DNA of 10,304 bases from Bacillota bacterium (GTDB lineage: Bacteria > Bacillota > Clostridia > Acetivibrionales > JAFADI01): assembly GCA_023424965.1 (NCBI GenBank), contig JAFADI010000188.1:1-10304 (forward strand). Direction: 5' to 3'. Below, piece after piece: positions 1 to 6,789 of the stretch. Under the pieces are notes generated by a model. It saw only the letters and a program-made list of their open reading frames with translations. It ran no database searches and was not told where the DNA came from. The number at the start of each line of letters is the position of its first letter. Positions within the stretch are counted from its first letter, which is position 1. The translations under genes were made by a program, and so were the position numbers.

Positions 1-122
1 TCGGACTTGGCGGCAATCAGCTTGTCGCAGTCTGAACAAGTCAGTGTGACCGAGGTAGGCGTGCTGTCGAAGATGCTCAACGTACCTTTTTTGCAATAAG
101 GGCAATTTTTCGGATAGGCCAT
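1..122 (-). CDS. Small CxxC zinc-ribbon protein, N-terminal part only
   Basis: The reverse strand from 122 reads MAYPKNCPYCKKGTLSIFDS and continues to the left edge without a stop, giving about 40 codons. Two cysteine pairs, CPYC near residues 7-10 and CSDC near residues 29-32, have the spacing of a treble-clef or rubredoxin-like zinc ribbon, so metal binding is likely. The start is supported by the Shine-Dalgarno sequence GAGGTG about 5 bases upstream and by a promoter-like sequence further up. I do not recognise a specific family; short ribbons of this kind occur as free-standing proteins and as N-terminal modules of larger ones. Function unknown; the C-terminus lies outside the window. Confidence 0.6.
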   Translation of the reverse strand, partial: MAYPKNCPYCKKGTLSIFDSTPTSVTLTCSDCDKLIAAKS

Positions 123-166
123 ATCATCACCTCTTGCGTGCTTTAACGGTTTTGCTGCACCAATCT

Positions 167-196
167 ATTATATTACTTCCTCTGCATAAAGGTTAA
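167..196 (-). promoter_or_regulatory. Candidate sigma-A promoter of the zinc-ribbon gene
   Basis: On the minus strand a perfect -10 box TATAAT lies at 172-167. TTAACC at 196-191, with an 18-base spacer, matches four of six positions of TTGACA. It would start a leader of roughly 40 bases before the ATG at 122. The -10 is strong and the -35 is moderate. The rest of 123-241 holds no gene. Two T-runs follow the MFS stop codon, but no GC-rich hairpin precedes them. Confidence 0.4.
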
Positions 197-241
197 AAAA
201 GCGGACAAAGAGCAGGAGCAAAAAAATTGCGGAAATCCTCA

Positions 242-1510
242 TCAGCCGAGGGTATTTTCATGAGAGGGAAGCACCGTGTCTTTTAAGCCGACGCAAGGGA
301 TCGAAGATTTTAAAAAAGCATACCAGCCAATCAACGATATGGCCGAAAAAACCGTGATGATGGCTCCAAGGCCCACCACCATATTTCCCCACGGAACAGA
401 AGCAAGGGACATTCCAACGCTTCCCAATACGGTAAACAGGGTGCTGATGAGGGAAGAGGCGGAGCCCGTGTCTCCTTTTTGCTGCTCCAAAAGAATGTTG
501 GTGCTGAAGGGGCGGATCGCCGCGCCCGATAAGGACGTAAGCATAAACGACAGCAAAAAAGCCAGGGGAGCGAAGGTGCCCACCGTCATTACCAGAACCC
601 CGCTCAAAACGGTAAGAAGGAAACAGCCGGCTGCAAGTGTTTTTTTATTTGCACGGCTCAAATACCGGACGTAAAGAAAAGGTCCAGAAACGGACAACAG
701 CGCGTTGGCTGCGAAGTAATAGCTGTAAGCCTGCTCGCTGAGGCCGAAGAAATCAACATAAATATAGGAGGAAAGTGCGATGTAGCCCATAAAAGGAACG
801 GCACTCAGTGAAAATATCAGCGCCGGGATGAAAAAGCTTTTATTCTTTGCAACGATAAACAACCGGCTTAGAGAGCCGGGCAAGGTGCCTGTATATCTTT
901 CATTTTCTTTCAGCGTTTCCCGGTATAAAAGCGTTAAAACCAGGTTGACCGCACCGATTGCCGTCAACGTCCAGAAGGATCCCCTCCAACTGGTAAACAA
1001 CAGGATCCAGGCGCCGAGGATGGGGGCGAGCATTGGCGCAAGACCTGAAATCGACTGCGTAATGGCCAGGATGGTTTCTCTTTTTTTTCCTGAAAAGCAG
1101 TCTTTGATCAGTGCAACCGAAACGGAGGTGATGCCGCCTGAGCCGATGCCTTGCAGTATCCTTGCAGCGATCAGCAGTTGTACACTGGTGGAAAGCGCGC
1201 AGCAAATGCTGCTGAGGATATAAAGGAGGCTTCCGACGGTGAGTATGGGCTTGCGGCCGTATTTATCGCTTAAAGGCCCCCAGATCAAAATGCCGAAAGC
1301 ATAAAAGATAAAAAAGGCGCTCAGGGTCAGATTGGTGACGGCGGAGCTGCTGCCGAAATAGGCGCTCATTTTGGGCAAGGCCGGCAGATACAAATCCGTG
1401 GAAAGGGGAATGAACATATTCATCAGGGCAATAAAAACAATCAGCCCTCGATTGCCTAAATATTTTTGTGTGTTTAGCGGTTGTGTGATTTCGTGTGCTT
1501 CTTCCTGCAT
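242..1510 (-). CDS. Bcr/CflA-family MFS drug efflux transporter
   Basis: This is a 422-residue integral membrane protein of the major facilitator superfamily, DHA1 (12-TMS drug:H+ antiporter) group. The family signature STDLYLPALPKM is at residues 37-48 at the end of TM1. MFS motif A, GPLSDKYGRKPIL, is at 78-90. The motif B region RILQGIGSGG begins near R117 (R117 is the conserved arginine), and a motif C-like PMLAPILG lies near 159-166. Length and hydrophobic pattern fit a complete 12-helix protein. Members export small molecules such as bicyclomycin, chloramphenicol or sulfonamides using the proton gradient; the substrate here cannot be told. The start is fixed by GAGAGG (1524-1519) 8 bases upstream of the ATG. 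It is transcribed away from the sugar operon from its own strong promoter and appears monocistronic. No relation to the sugar genes is evident. Confidence 0.9.
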   Translation of the reverse strand: MQEEAHEITQPLNTQKYLGNRGLIVFIALMNMFIPLSTDLYLPALPKMSAYFGSSSAVTNLTLSAFFIFYAFGILIWGPLSDKYGRKPILTVGSLLYILSSICCALSTSVQLLIAARILQGIGSGGITSVSVALIKDCFSGKKRETILAITQSISGLAPMLAPILGAWILLFTSWRGSFWTLTAIGAVNLVLTLLYRETLKENERYTGTLPGSLSRLFIVAKNKSFFIPALIFSLSAVPFMGYIALSSYIYVDFFGLSEQAYSYYFAANALLSVSGPFLYVRYLSRANKKTLAAGCFLLTVLSGVLVMTVGTFAPLAFLLSFMLTSLSGAAIRPFSTNILLEQQKGDTGSASSLISTLFTVLGSVGMSLASVPWGNMVVGLGAIITVFSAISLIGWYAFLKSSIPCVGLKDTVLPSHENTLG

Positions 1511-1577
1511 GTGTCAAACCTCTCGAAGTTTTAAAACAGCGCGGACATGCTGCCGGTGCCTGCGGCGACGGACAAGG

Positions 1578-1596
1578 GGCTGCCATTTGCGCAGCC
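1578..1596 (-). other. Stem-loop near the 5' end of the MFS transcript
   Basis: On the transcript strand GGCTGC, seven loop bases, then GCAGCC form a perfect six-pair stem. It would lie about 8-26 bases from the start predicted from the 1611-1639 promoter. No T-run follows, so it is not a terminator. It may stabilise the 5' end or take part in leader control, but nothing shows which. Confidence 0.3.
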
Positions 1597-1610
1597 GGAT
1601 TGTTTTATCC

Positions 1611-1639
1611 AGTATACCGATTTCAAAATGAAATGTCAA
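1611..1639 (-). promoter_or_regulatory. Strong sigma-A promoter of the MFS gene
   Basis: On the minus strand a perfect -35 TTGACA (1639-1634) is separated by exactly 17 bases from TATACT (1616-1611), which matches TATAAT at five of six positions. Transcription should start near 1604, giving a leader of about 93 bases before the ATG at 1510. This is the best promoter match in the window. Confidence 0.75.
1620..1634. promoter_or_regulatory. Palindrome in the MFS promoter spacer, candidate repressor operator
   Basis: ATTTCA, three A bases, then TGAAAT form a perfect 6-3-6 inverted repeat. It occupies most of the 17-base spacer and touches the -35 box. A dimeric repressor bound here would block RNA polymerase, which is a common arrangement for efflux genes controlled by TetR, MarR or PadR family proteins. 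No such regulator gene is visible in the window. The AT-rich composition makes a chance palindrome possible. Confidence 0.35.
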
Positions 1640-1751
1640 TGTGGGAGGCAAAGGCGCAGCGCAGGAAGCCACAGCGCAAAATCCGAAAAAGACAAAAAAA
1701 CAAAAGGAATGCAAAATAATTGAACTCAAAAGCCGGCGGGTATTGCAGGAG

Positions 1752-1780
1752 TTGTGTAAAACTTGTAGAAATTTTATTAT
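1752..1780 (+). promoter_or_regulatory. Candidate promoter of the regulator-SBP1-kinase operon
   Basis: TTGTGT (1752-1757) and TATTAT (1775-1780) are separated by 17 bases. The -10 matches five of six consensus positions and the -35 matches three. The predicted start near 1787 leaves a short leader with a Shine-Dalgarno (GGGGAG, 1799-1804) before the ATG at 1815. The location also argues against translation starting at the upstream in-frame ATG at 1641. Confidence 0.4.
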
Positions 1781-1814
1781 AGGTATATTTTTGCCGCCGG
1801 GGAGAAGTGTCTGT

Positions 1815-3434
1815 ATGTATAAACTATTGGTTGTAGACGACGAATATAACATCCGGGACGGAATTGTAAATGCCGTTCCCTGGGACACCTGCGGAGTTAC
1901 AGTGGTGGGGGAGGCCTGCGATGGGATCGAGGCCCTTGAAAAAGTGGAAAGCCTGCTGCCGGATATCGTCATCACCGACATCAGCATGGAAGAAATGGAC
2001 GGCCTGGAATTCGCCGACAATCTGAAACAGAAATATCCCCGCATAAAGGTCATCATCCTCAGCGGATACGACGAATTCGAATATGCCAAAAGAGCCCTGC
2101 AGCTGAAAGTTTTTTCCTACCTCCTGAAGCCCATTTTGCCCGAGGAGCTTATAAAGGCAGTCCGCGGGGTCATTGGGGAAATTGAGGAAGAAGAGCAGCT
2201 CAGTGAAAAAGTCCATGCCCTGGAATCGGAAATCAAAATCAACCGTGAGGTTGTGGTGGAAAGACTGCTCAATGACCTGGTCAGCGGGAATATAAGGAAC
2301 GGGGAAGAGCTTCAAAGCAGGCTTTCCCTGGCAAAGCTGGAGGCGGGTCAAAGCGCCTACTGCTCCATAATTTTCGACCTGGACGGATACTATGACCTGC
2401 TTGAGAAGCACGGGATCGAAAAGGTCCACATCATCCTCCGGTGCATCCAGGAGCTGATTGGCGACATGCTTGCCGGAGAATTCAGCCTGTGGTCCTTCAT
2501 TGACGGCATGGGCAACATTGTGGCGGTTGCCGGGGGAGAAGGAGAAGCGAAGGGCAGGACCCTTAAAAATATCGTGTGCTTCATCGAGCGGTTGAAGCAG
2601 GTAATCAAAAATACTTTAAATGTTACCGTTTCGGTGGGGATCGGAGGCCTGTACAGAGACCTGTTACAGGTTTCCAGGTCTTGCGGCGAGGCGGTGAAGG
2701 CCCTGGATTTCAAGGTTGTGGCCGGAAAGGACTGCGTCATCCATATTGCGGATGTCTGCTCCATCAGCGGAGGCTGTTTCAGCTATCCCAAGGATAAAGA
2801 GGACATTATTCTGGCAAGTCTTAACGGGGAGGACGACGAAAAAATCCGGAGAGCGGTGGAGGATTTTTTCAGGGACCTTGGGACAAAAGGCTACCGGAAG
2901 GAGAATATGCGGATTTCCATCATGGAGCTTCTGGCAGTGACGGCCAGAAGGTTCATGGACCTGGGCGTGGATATTCACAGGCTGTATGAATGGGAGCTGC
3001 TGGACACCTATAAGATTATGGAACGCTTCGACACGGCAGAGGAAATAAAGAACTGGATGACCAACATTATCATGGGTTGTGTCAACGAGCTGAGAAAAAA
3101 CAGGAGCAACAATGTCAAAAGCGTCATTACCAAGGCCCAGAGGCATATTGAAGCCAATTATGCCAATCCCGACATCTCACTCAATTCAACGGCGGAGCAT
3201 GTTTACCTCAACCCTGCCTACTTCAGCAAATTATACAAAAAGGAAACGGGAGAAACTTACATGGAATTTCTCACCCGATTGAGAATAGAAAAGGCAAAGA
3301 ACCTGTTGAAGGAAACCAACATCCGGACTTCGGACGTAGGGACCGCCGTCGGCTATCCCAACTCCCAGTACTTTGCCACCCTGTTCAGGAAAATTACCGG
3401 TAAGACCCCGATGGAATACAGGGAGAAAAAATGA
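1815..3434 (+). CDS. YesN-type response regulator with AraC DNA-binding domain
   Basis: This 539-residue cytoplasmic transcription factor is the output half of a two-component system with the kinase at 4740. The receiver domain spans about residues 3-120: acidic pocket D8-D9, phosphoacceptor D55 in VITDIS, conserved S83 in LSGYDEFEYA, and K105 in YLLKP. The middle part (about 182-310) ends in TVSVGIGG and resembles the degenerate GGDEF-like module of long YesN regulators; it lacks a GGDEF catalytic signature. The C-terminal 100 residues or so (about 438-538) are an AraC/XylS double helix-turn-helix containing LNPAYFSKLYKKETG and GYPNSQYFATLFRKITGKTP. I chose ATG 1815 because the receiver begins there (MYKLLVVDDE), GGGGAG lies 10 bases upstream, and a candidate promoter lies between it and the farther ATG at 1641. 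It overlaps SBP1 by 4 bases. Likely targets are the transport genes downstream (inference). Confidence 0.93.
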   Translation: MYKLLVVDDEYNIRDGIVNAVPWDTCGVTVVGEACDGIEALEKVESLLPDIVITDISMEEMDGLEFADNLKQKYPRIKVIILSGYDEFEYAKRALQLKVFSYLLKPILPEELIKAVRGVIGEIEEEEQLSEKVHALESEIKINREVVVERLLNDLVSGNIRNGEELQSRLSLAKLEAGQSAYCSIIFDLDGYYDLLEKHGIEKVHIILRCIQELIGDMLAGEFSLWSFIDGMGNIVAVAGGEGEAKGRTLKNIVCFIERLKQVIKNTLNVTVSVGIGGLYRDLLQVSRSCGEAVKALDFKVVAGKDCVIHIADVCSISGGCFSYPKDKEDIILASLNGEDDEKIRRAVEDFFRDLGTKGYRKENMRISIMELLAVTARRFMDLGVDIHRLYEWELLDTYKIMERFDTAEEIKNWMTNIIMGCVNELRKNRSNNVKSVITKAQRHIEANYANPDISLNSTAEHVYLNPAYFSKLYKKETGETYMEFLTRLRIEKAKNLLKETNIRTSDVGTAVGYPNSQYFATLFRKITGKTPMEYREKK

Positions 3435-4726
3435 CGATGAAAAAACAATTTTTGATGATCGTTTGTATCCTGTTATTGGCTCTGCAGGGCGGCTGCAATA
3501 CGGAAGGTGGCAAGGGCGAGGCCGGTGCCGGAAGCCGTACTGAGGATGAAAAAGAAGTGACAATCAAGGTTCTGCAGAACAAGGTGGAAATTGCGGATGT
3601 TTTAAAGCGCATGGAGGTGGACTACCAGAAGGAAAATCCCGGAGTCCGGCTGAGATTTGAGACCTTCGGAGGGGGCGTGGACTATGACCGGGGATTGGTG
3701 GCCAAGTTCCAGTCGGGGGACGCACCCGACGTATTCATCAATGAAGGCCACGCCAAGCTGATGCCCTGGCTGGAAAAGGTTGAGGACCTGTCGGACCAGC
3801 CATGGACCGGAGACATGATTGAGGGAGCGGGAACTCCCGTGACAAGGAACGGCCGGCTGTACGGCATGCCGGGAGCGGTGGAGGGCTTCGGTTTTGCATA
3901 CAACAAAAGCCTGTTTGCCAGGGCGGGCATCAAGGTACTGCCCAATACGCTTAAGACATTGGAGGAGGCCTGCGCCAGGCTGCAGGAGGCAGGGATACAG
4001 CCCTTTTCCAACAGCTACGCCGAATGGTGGGTGCTGGGCATGCACAACTTCAGCATTCCCCTTTCCCATGAGGCCTATCCTCAGAGGTTCATCGACGGCA
4101 TTGCCTCCGGAAAGGCAAAATTTCAGGACGGCACTGCAGCCGGAGGCTGGATCAGGCTTCTGGAGCTGACGGTAAAATACGGACAGAAGGACCCCACAGC
4201 CACGGGGGACTATGCGTCGTCGGTTGCTGCCTTTGCTGCGGGAAAAGCTGCCATGATCCAGCAGGGAAACTGGATACAGCCCAATCTGGACAAGGTGGAT
4301 CCGGACCTGGAGGTGGGCTTCCTGCCCATCCCCCTGGGAGATGTGCCGGAGACAAAGGTCAACGCGGGAATTCCCAACTACTGGCTCATAAACAGGGAAT
4401 CCAGGGTGAAAGCCGAGGCCAAGGCGTGGCTCAACTGGATGGTGTCGTCCGAAAGGGGCAGGCGTTATATTGCGGAGGACTTGAAATTCATTCCCGCCTT
4501 CAAAAGCATCCGGCCCGCAAAACTCAGCGGCCTCAACGCCGCCCTTTTTGAATATATTTCCACGGGAAACACCTATGGCTGGGAATTTCCGAGGCTGCCC
4601 CCGGGCGCCACCGAGATCATAGGACCGGAGATCATGGAGTACCTCAGCGGCCGGTCTACCGCACCGCAGCTCTTTGAGGCCATCGATAGGGCCATCATTG
4701 AAAAGTCCGGCAATAATTACTGGTAA
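3431..4726 (+). CDS. Sugar ABC solute-binding lipoprotein (SBP1), probably sensory
   Basis: This 431-residue family 1 (MalE/MsmE-like, CUT1) extracellular binding protein starts with basic residues and a hydrophobic stretch ending at C22, the probable lipidation site. The lipobox LALQGGC is off-consensus, with Q at -3. The mature domain has typical features: a KFQSGDAPDVF strand-helix segment, EGFGFAYNKSLF, and aromatic-rich SYAEWWVLG and QQGNWIQP that probably contribute to sugar stacking. It is a close paralog of SBP2 at 8559. The ATG at 3431 overlaps the regulator stop as ATGA, with GGGAG 5 bases upstream; a second in-frame ATG at 3437 would give MKKQF and is nearly as good. It lies between regulator and kinase with no permease adjacent. 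I infer that it feeds ligand information to the kinase, as the xylose-binding protein XylFII does for LytS in Clostridium beijerinckii. Ligand unknown; an alpha-glucoside is suggested by context. Confidence 0.9.
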   Translation: MTMKKQFLMIVCILLLALQGGCNTEGGKGEAGAGSRTEDEKEVTIKVLQNKVEIADVLKRMEVDYQKENPGVRLRFETFGGGVDYDRGLVAKFQSGDAPDVFINEGHAKLMPWLEKVEDLSDQPWTGDMIEGAGTPVTRNGRLYGMPGAVEGFGFAYNKSLFARAGIKVLPNTLKTLEEACARLQEAGIQPFSNSYAEWWVLGMHNFSIPLSHEAYPQRFIDGIASGKAKFQDGTAAGGWIRLLELTVKYGQKDPTATGDYASSVAAFAAGKAAMIQQGNWIQPNLDKVDPDLEVGFLPIPLGDVPETKVNAGIPNYWLINRESRVKAEAKAWLNWMVSSERGRRYIAEDLKFIPAFKSIRPAKLSGLNAALFEYISTGNTYGWEFPRLPPGATEIIGPEIMEYLSGRSTAPQLFEAIDRAIIEKSGNNYW

Positions 4727-4742
4727 AGGGGTTTTTACATTG
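4725..4742 (+). promoter_or_regulatory. Ribosome binding site that sets a TTG start for the kinase
   Basis: AAAGGGG at 4725-4731 lies 8 bases before an in-frame TTG at 4740. The upstream ATG at 4674 has no comparable site and lies inside SBP1. The internal ATG at 4800 has a GGGGAGG about 20 bases away, which is too far. Confidence 0.55.
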
Positions 4743-6578
4743 TTCAGGAATGCATTTGCCCGTGGAATAAAAAGGGGAGGCCTCCTCCGGAATATAAGGA
4801 TGCAGAACAAGCTCATTCTTGCCTTTCTGGCATTATCCCTGGTTCCGCTGGCTGTTTCCGCCATGTTCTCCGTCAACAGCTCCAGCAAGGCCATCAAAGA
4901 GAAAATAGGCACCTATTCCCAACAGCTTGTGAATCAGGTGAGCCTGAACATCAACACCAACATCCAGAAAATAAAAAGCTACAGTGACGACATTATCATA
5001 TCTCCGGAAGTGAACAACAGCCTCACGGGATACAGGAAAGCCAAAGATGCCGACAAGACCGCCGTCCGGTTTATATTTTTGAGCATCATGCAGCTGAAGT
5101 TTCTCAACACAAAAGACGTGGACGACGTGCTGATGGTTTTTAATGCGGACAACAGCCTGAGCCAGGAGGGCAAATACGACATAACCCATTTACATGTGCA
5201 GAGCCGGTGGAAAGAGGAGGACCTGAACAGAGTCATCCAACTGAACAACGATAAAGAAAATTTGAGGAATTTCACCCTATCCCTTGCCAACATCGGCGAT
5301 ACGGATGAATATGACATCATCGTCGGAAGGAAGATCGGAAATTCGGTGAGCTCCATTATGCTGGGGCACCTGTTTGTTGCAGTCAACCAAAACTACTTCA
5401 GAAATGTATACAAGGATATCGACATTGGAAAGGGTGCGGACATTTTCATCCTGGATGCCGACGGAACCGTCGTGTCCAGCGACAGCACGACCATTCCCAT
5501 CGGCAGGCCCTTTGAGGAACCGGGACTGATTGAGCGTATCAACCTTGAGGACAGGGCCGGGGGCGGCACCTTTTCCATGAAAATCGGCAGTGGGGACAAG
5601 CTGATCGCATATTCCAAAATCGAGGATGCCAACTGGTACATCATAAGCACCATACCTTACAGCTACCTGAATTCCGAGGCCTCCAAGCTCACTTCCCAGG
5701 TGGCGGTTCTCACCATCGTCATCCTCGTCCTCGCCATTATTGTTTCCTTTATCATTTCGCAGAGCATTTCGGCGCCTCTCAAGAAGTTGGAGAGAAATAT
5801 GGCGCAGTTCGGGGAGGGCAAACTCATCAAAAGGGTGGAGGTAGACAGGCAGGATGAGATCGGACGCCTCCAGAAAAGCTTCAATACCATGGCCACCGAC
5901 ATCAGGGAGCTGCTCGTCAAAATCGATGAGGAACACAAGCTAAGAAGGATGACGGAGCTGAAGATACTGGAATACCAGATCAATCCCCATTTCTTATACA
6001 ACACCCTGGATTCCATCAACTGGATGGCCCAGAAAGCCGGACAGCAGGACATCGGCGCCATGGTGACGGCGCTGGCCAGGTTTTTCAGGCTGGGGCTCAG
6101 CAAAGGGAAGGAGACCTATACCGTCAAGGATGAAATCGAACATGTGCATAACTACCTGATTATCAGCAAAATCCGGTATAAGGACTGCTTTGAATTTGAT
6201 TTCCGGACGGACCCCTCGGTGCTGGACTGCAAGACCCTCCGGATACTGCTGCAGCCCCTGGCGGAAAATGCCATAAAGCACGGGATCAACAAGAACGGGG
6301 GAGGCGGGCGGATAACCATCGGGGCCGCCAGGCAGGAGAACGCCATTGTTCTGGAAGTCAGAGACAACGGCAGGGGAATAGGGCCTGAAAGGCTGGAGCA
6401 GATCAACGGGGCCCTTGCGGGAGTGAAGGAGGTGCCGGTGGAGGAAGGCGGCTTCGGACTGCTGAACGTGAATCAAAGGATCAAGCTGCACTACGGCGAA
6501 AGCTACGGCATATTCCTCGAAAGCAAGGTGGGGGAAGGTACCGCCGTGAAGGTGGTGCTACCGGTGATTTCCAGGTAA
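4740..6578 (+). CDS. YesM-type sensor histidine kinase
   Basis: This membrane sensor kinase has 612 residues from the TTG start. TM1 is at about 23-45 (NKLILAFLALSLVPLAV), followed by an extracellular region of about 275 residues with dCache-like character. TM2 is at about 321-341 and is followed by a HAMP linker. The cytoplasmic part is of the His_kinase (LytS/YesM) type: phosphoacceptor H417 in QINPHFLYNTLDSINWMA, then an HATPase domain with N510 in PLAENAIKHG, D542 in DNGRGIG and the glycine-rich GGFGLLNVNQRIKLHYG. All key catalytic residues are present, so it should be active. Its partner is the regulator at 1815. The gap after SBP1 is 13 bases, which points to translational coupling and joint function. 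Alternative starts are ATG 4674 (634 residues, overlapping SBP1) and ATG 4800 (592 residues); the N-terminal LRNIRMQNKLI before TM1 is typical of the family and supports 4740. Confidence 0.92.
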   Translation: MFRNAFARGIKRGGLLRNIRMQNKLILAFLALSLVPLAVSAMFSVNSSSKAIKEKIGTYSQQLVNQVSLNINTNIQKIKSYSDDIIISPEVNNSLTGYRKAKDADKTAVRFIFLSIMQLKFLNTKDVDDVLMVFNADNSLSQEGKYDITHLHVQSRWKEEDLNRVIQLNNDKENLRNFTLSLANIGDTDEYDIIVGRKIGNSVSSIMLGHLFVAVNQNYFRNVYKDIDIGKGADIFILDADGTVVSSDSTTIPIGRPFEEPGLIERINLEDRAGGGTFSMKIGSGDKLIAYSKIEDANWYIISTIPYSYLNSEASKLTSQVAVLTIVILVLAIIVSFIISQSISAPLKKLERNMAQFGEGKLIKRVEVDRQDEIGRLQKSFNTMATDIRELLVKIDEEHKLRRMTELKILEYQINPHFLYNTLDSINWMAQKAGQQDIGAMVTALARFFRLGLSKGKETYTVKDEIEHVHNYLIISKIRYKDCFEFDFRTDPSVLDCKTLRILLQPLAENAIKHGINKNGGGGRITIGAARQENAIVLEVRDNGRGIGPERLEQINGALAGVKEVPVEEGGFGLLNVNQRIKLHYGESYGIFLESKVGEGTAVKVVLPVISR

Positions 6579-6602
6579 GGCGACTTGAAAGACGCAAGTA
6601 TG

Positions 6603-6647
6603 CAAAAAGGACAGCGTCCGGGACAACCCCGGGGCGCTGTCTTTTTT
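6603..6647 (+). terminator. Strong intrinsic terminator after the kinase gene
   Basis: GACAGCG (6610-6616) pairs with CGCTGTC (6635-6641). After a small T/GG irregularity, CCGGG (6618-6622) pairs with CCCGG (6628-6632) around a five-base loop. Six T bases follow at 6642-6647. Five A bases precede the stem, so the reverse strand also carries a short T-run, but no minus-strand gene needs it. It separates the regulatory operon from the permease genes. Confidence 0.9.
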
Positions 6648-6726
6648 GCATGTGCCGCAACAAACAAAGAAAACAAACAGGAAAACAATTCTTTGAAATT
6701 TAAATCCTGCTCCCCATGCCCTAAAA

Positions 6727-6781
6727 TGAAGCCATAAGCTTGATGAAAAAACAATCGGTTTGTCAGGCGGCTTCAAGGGGG
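6727..6781 (+). promoter_or_regulatory. Inverted repeat ending at the permease ribosome binding site
   Basis: TGAAGCC (6727-6733) and GGCTTCA (6769-6775) are perfect complements separated by 35 bases. The right arm runs into the Shine-Dalgarno AAGGGGG (6775-6781) that serves the TTG start at 6790. Folding could influence access to the site. The 6649-6789 leader also holds A-rich direct repeats (GAAAACAA at 6669 and 6681). It has TTGAAA and TAAAAT elements, but these are 23 bases apart, too far for a standard promoter. The transport-unit promoter should lie here, yet I cannot place it. Confidence 0.3.
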
Positions 6782-6789
6782 TAAGTCAA

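Larger units (their letters stand above)
1511..1814. other. Divergent intergenic control region
   Basis: This 304-base gap separates the minus-strand MFS gene from the plus-strand regulatory operon. It contains the MFS leader and promoter (to 1639), an A-rich stretch at about 1680-1720, and the candidate promoter of the regulator. Open frames crossing it, including an in-frame extension of the regulator to 1641, give a basic low-complexity sequence without domain character. I see no RNA gene, riboswitch or mobile element in it. Confidence 0.55.

Noticed and set aside
196..241. Possible terminator after the MFS stop codon
   Set aside because: T-runs are present on the minus strand, but I could not find a GC-rich hairpin in front of either.
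276..1223. Plus-strand open frames of about 130 codons opposite the MFS gene
   Set aside because: They are mirror frames of the transporter with no ribosome sites or recognisable domains.
1641..1814. In-frame upstream extension of the response regulator beginning at ATG 1641
   Set aside because: The extra 58 residues are basic and low complexity and precede the receiver domain start. ATG 1815 has its own Shine-Dalgarno, and the likely promoter lies downstream of 1641.
4674..4739. Kinase start at ATG 4674 inside SBP1
   Set aside because: It would overlap SBP1 by 53 bases and lacks a ribosome site. TTG 4740 has AAAGGGG at 8 bases and gives a family-typical N-terminus.
3602..4912. 436-codon open frame on the minus strand opposite SBP1
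   Set aside because: It is antisense to a clear SBP gene in an operon, shows no domain-like or membrane pattern, and reflects the codon bias of the GC-rich coding strand.
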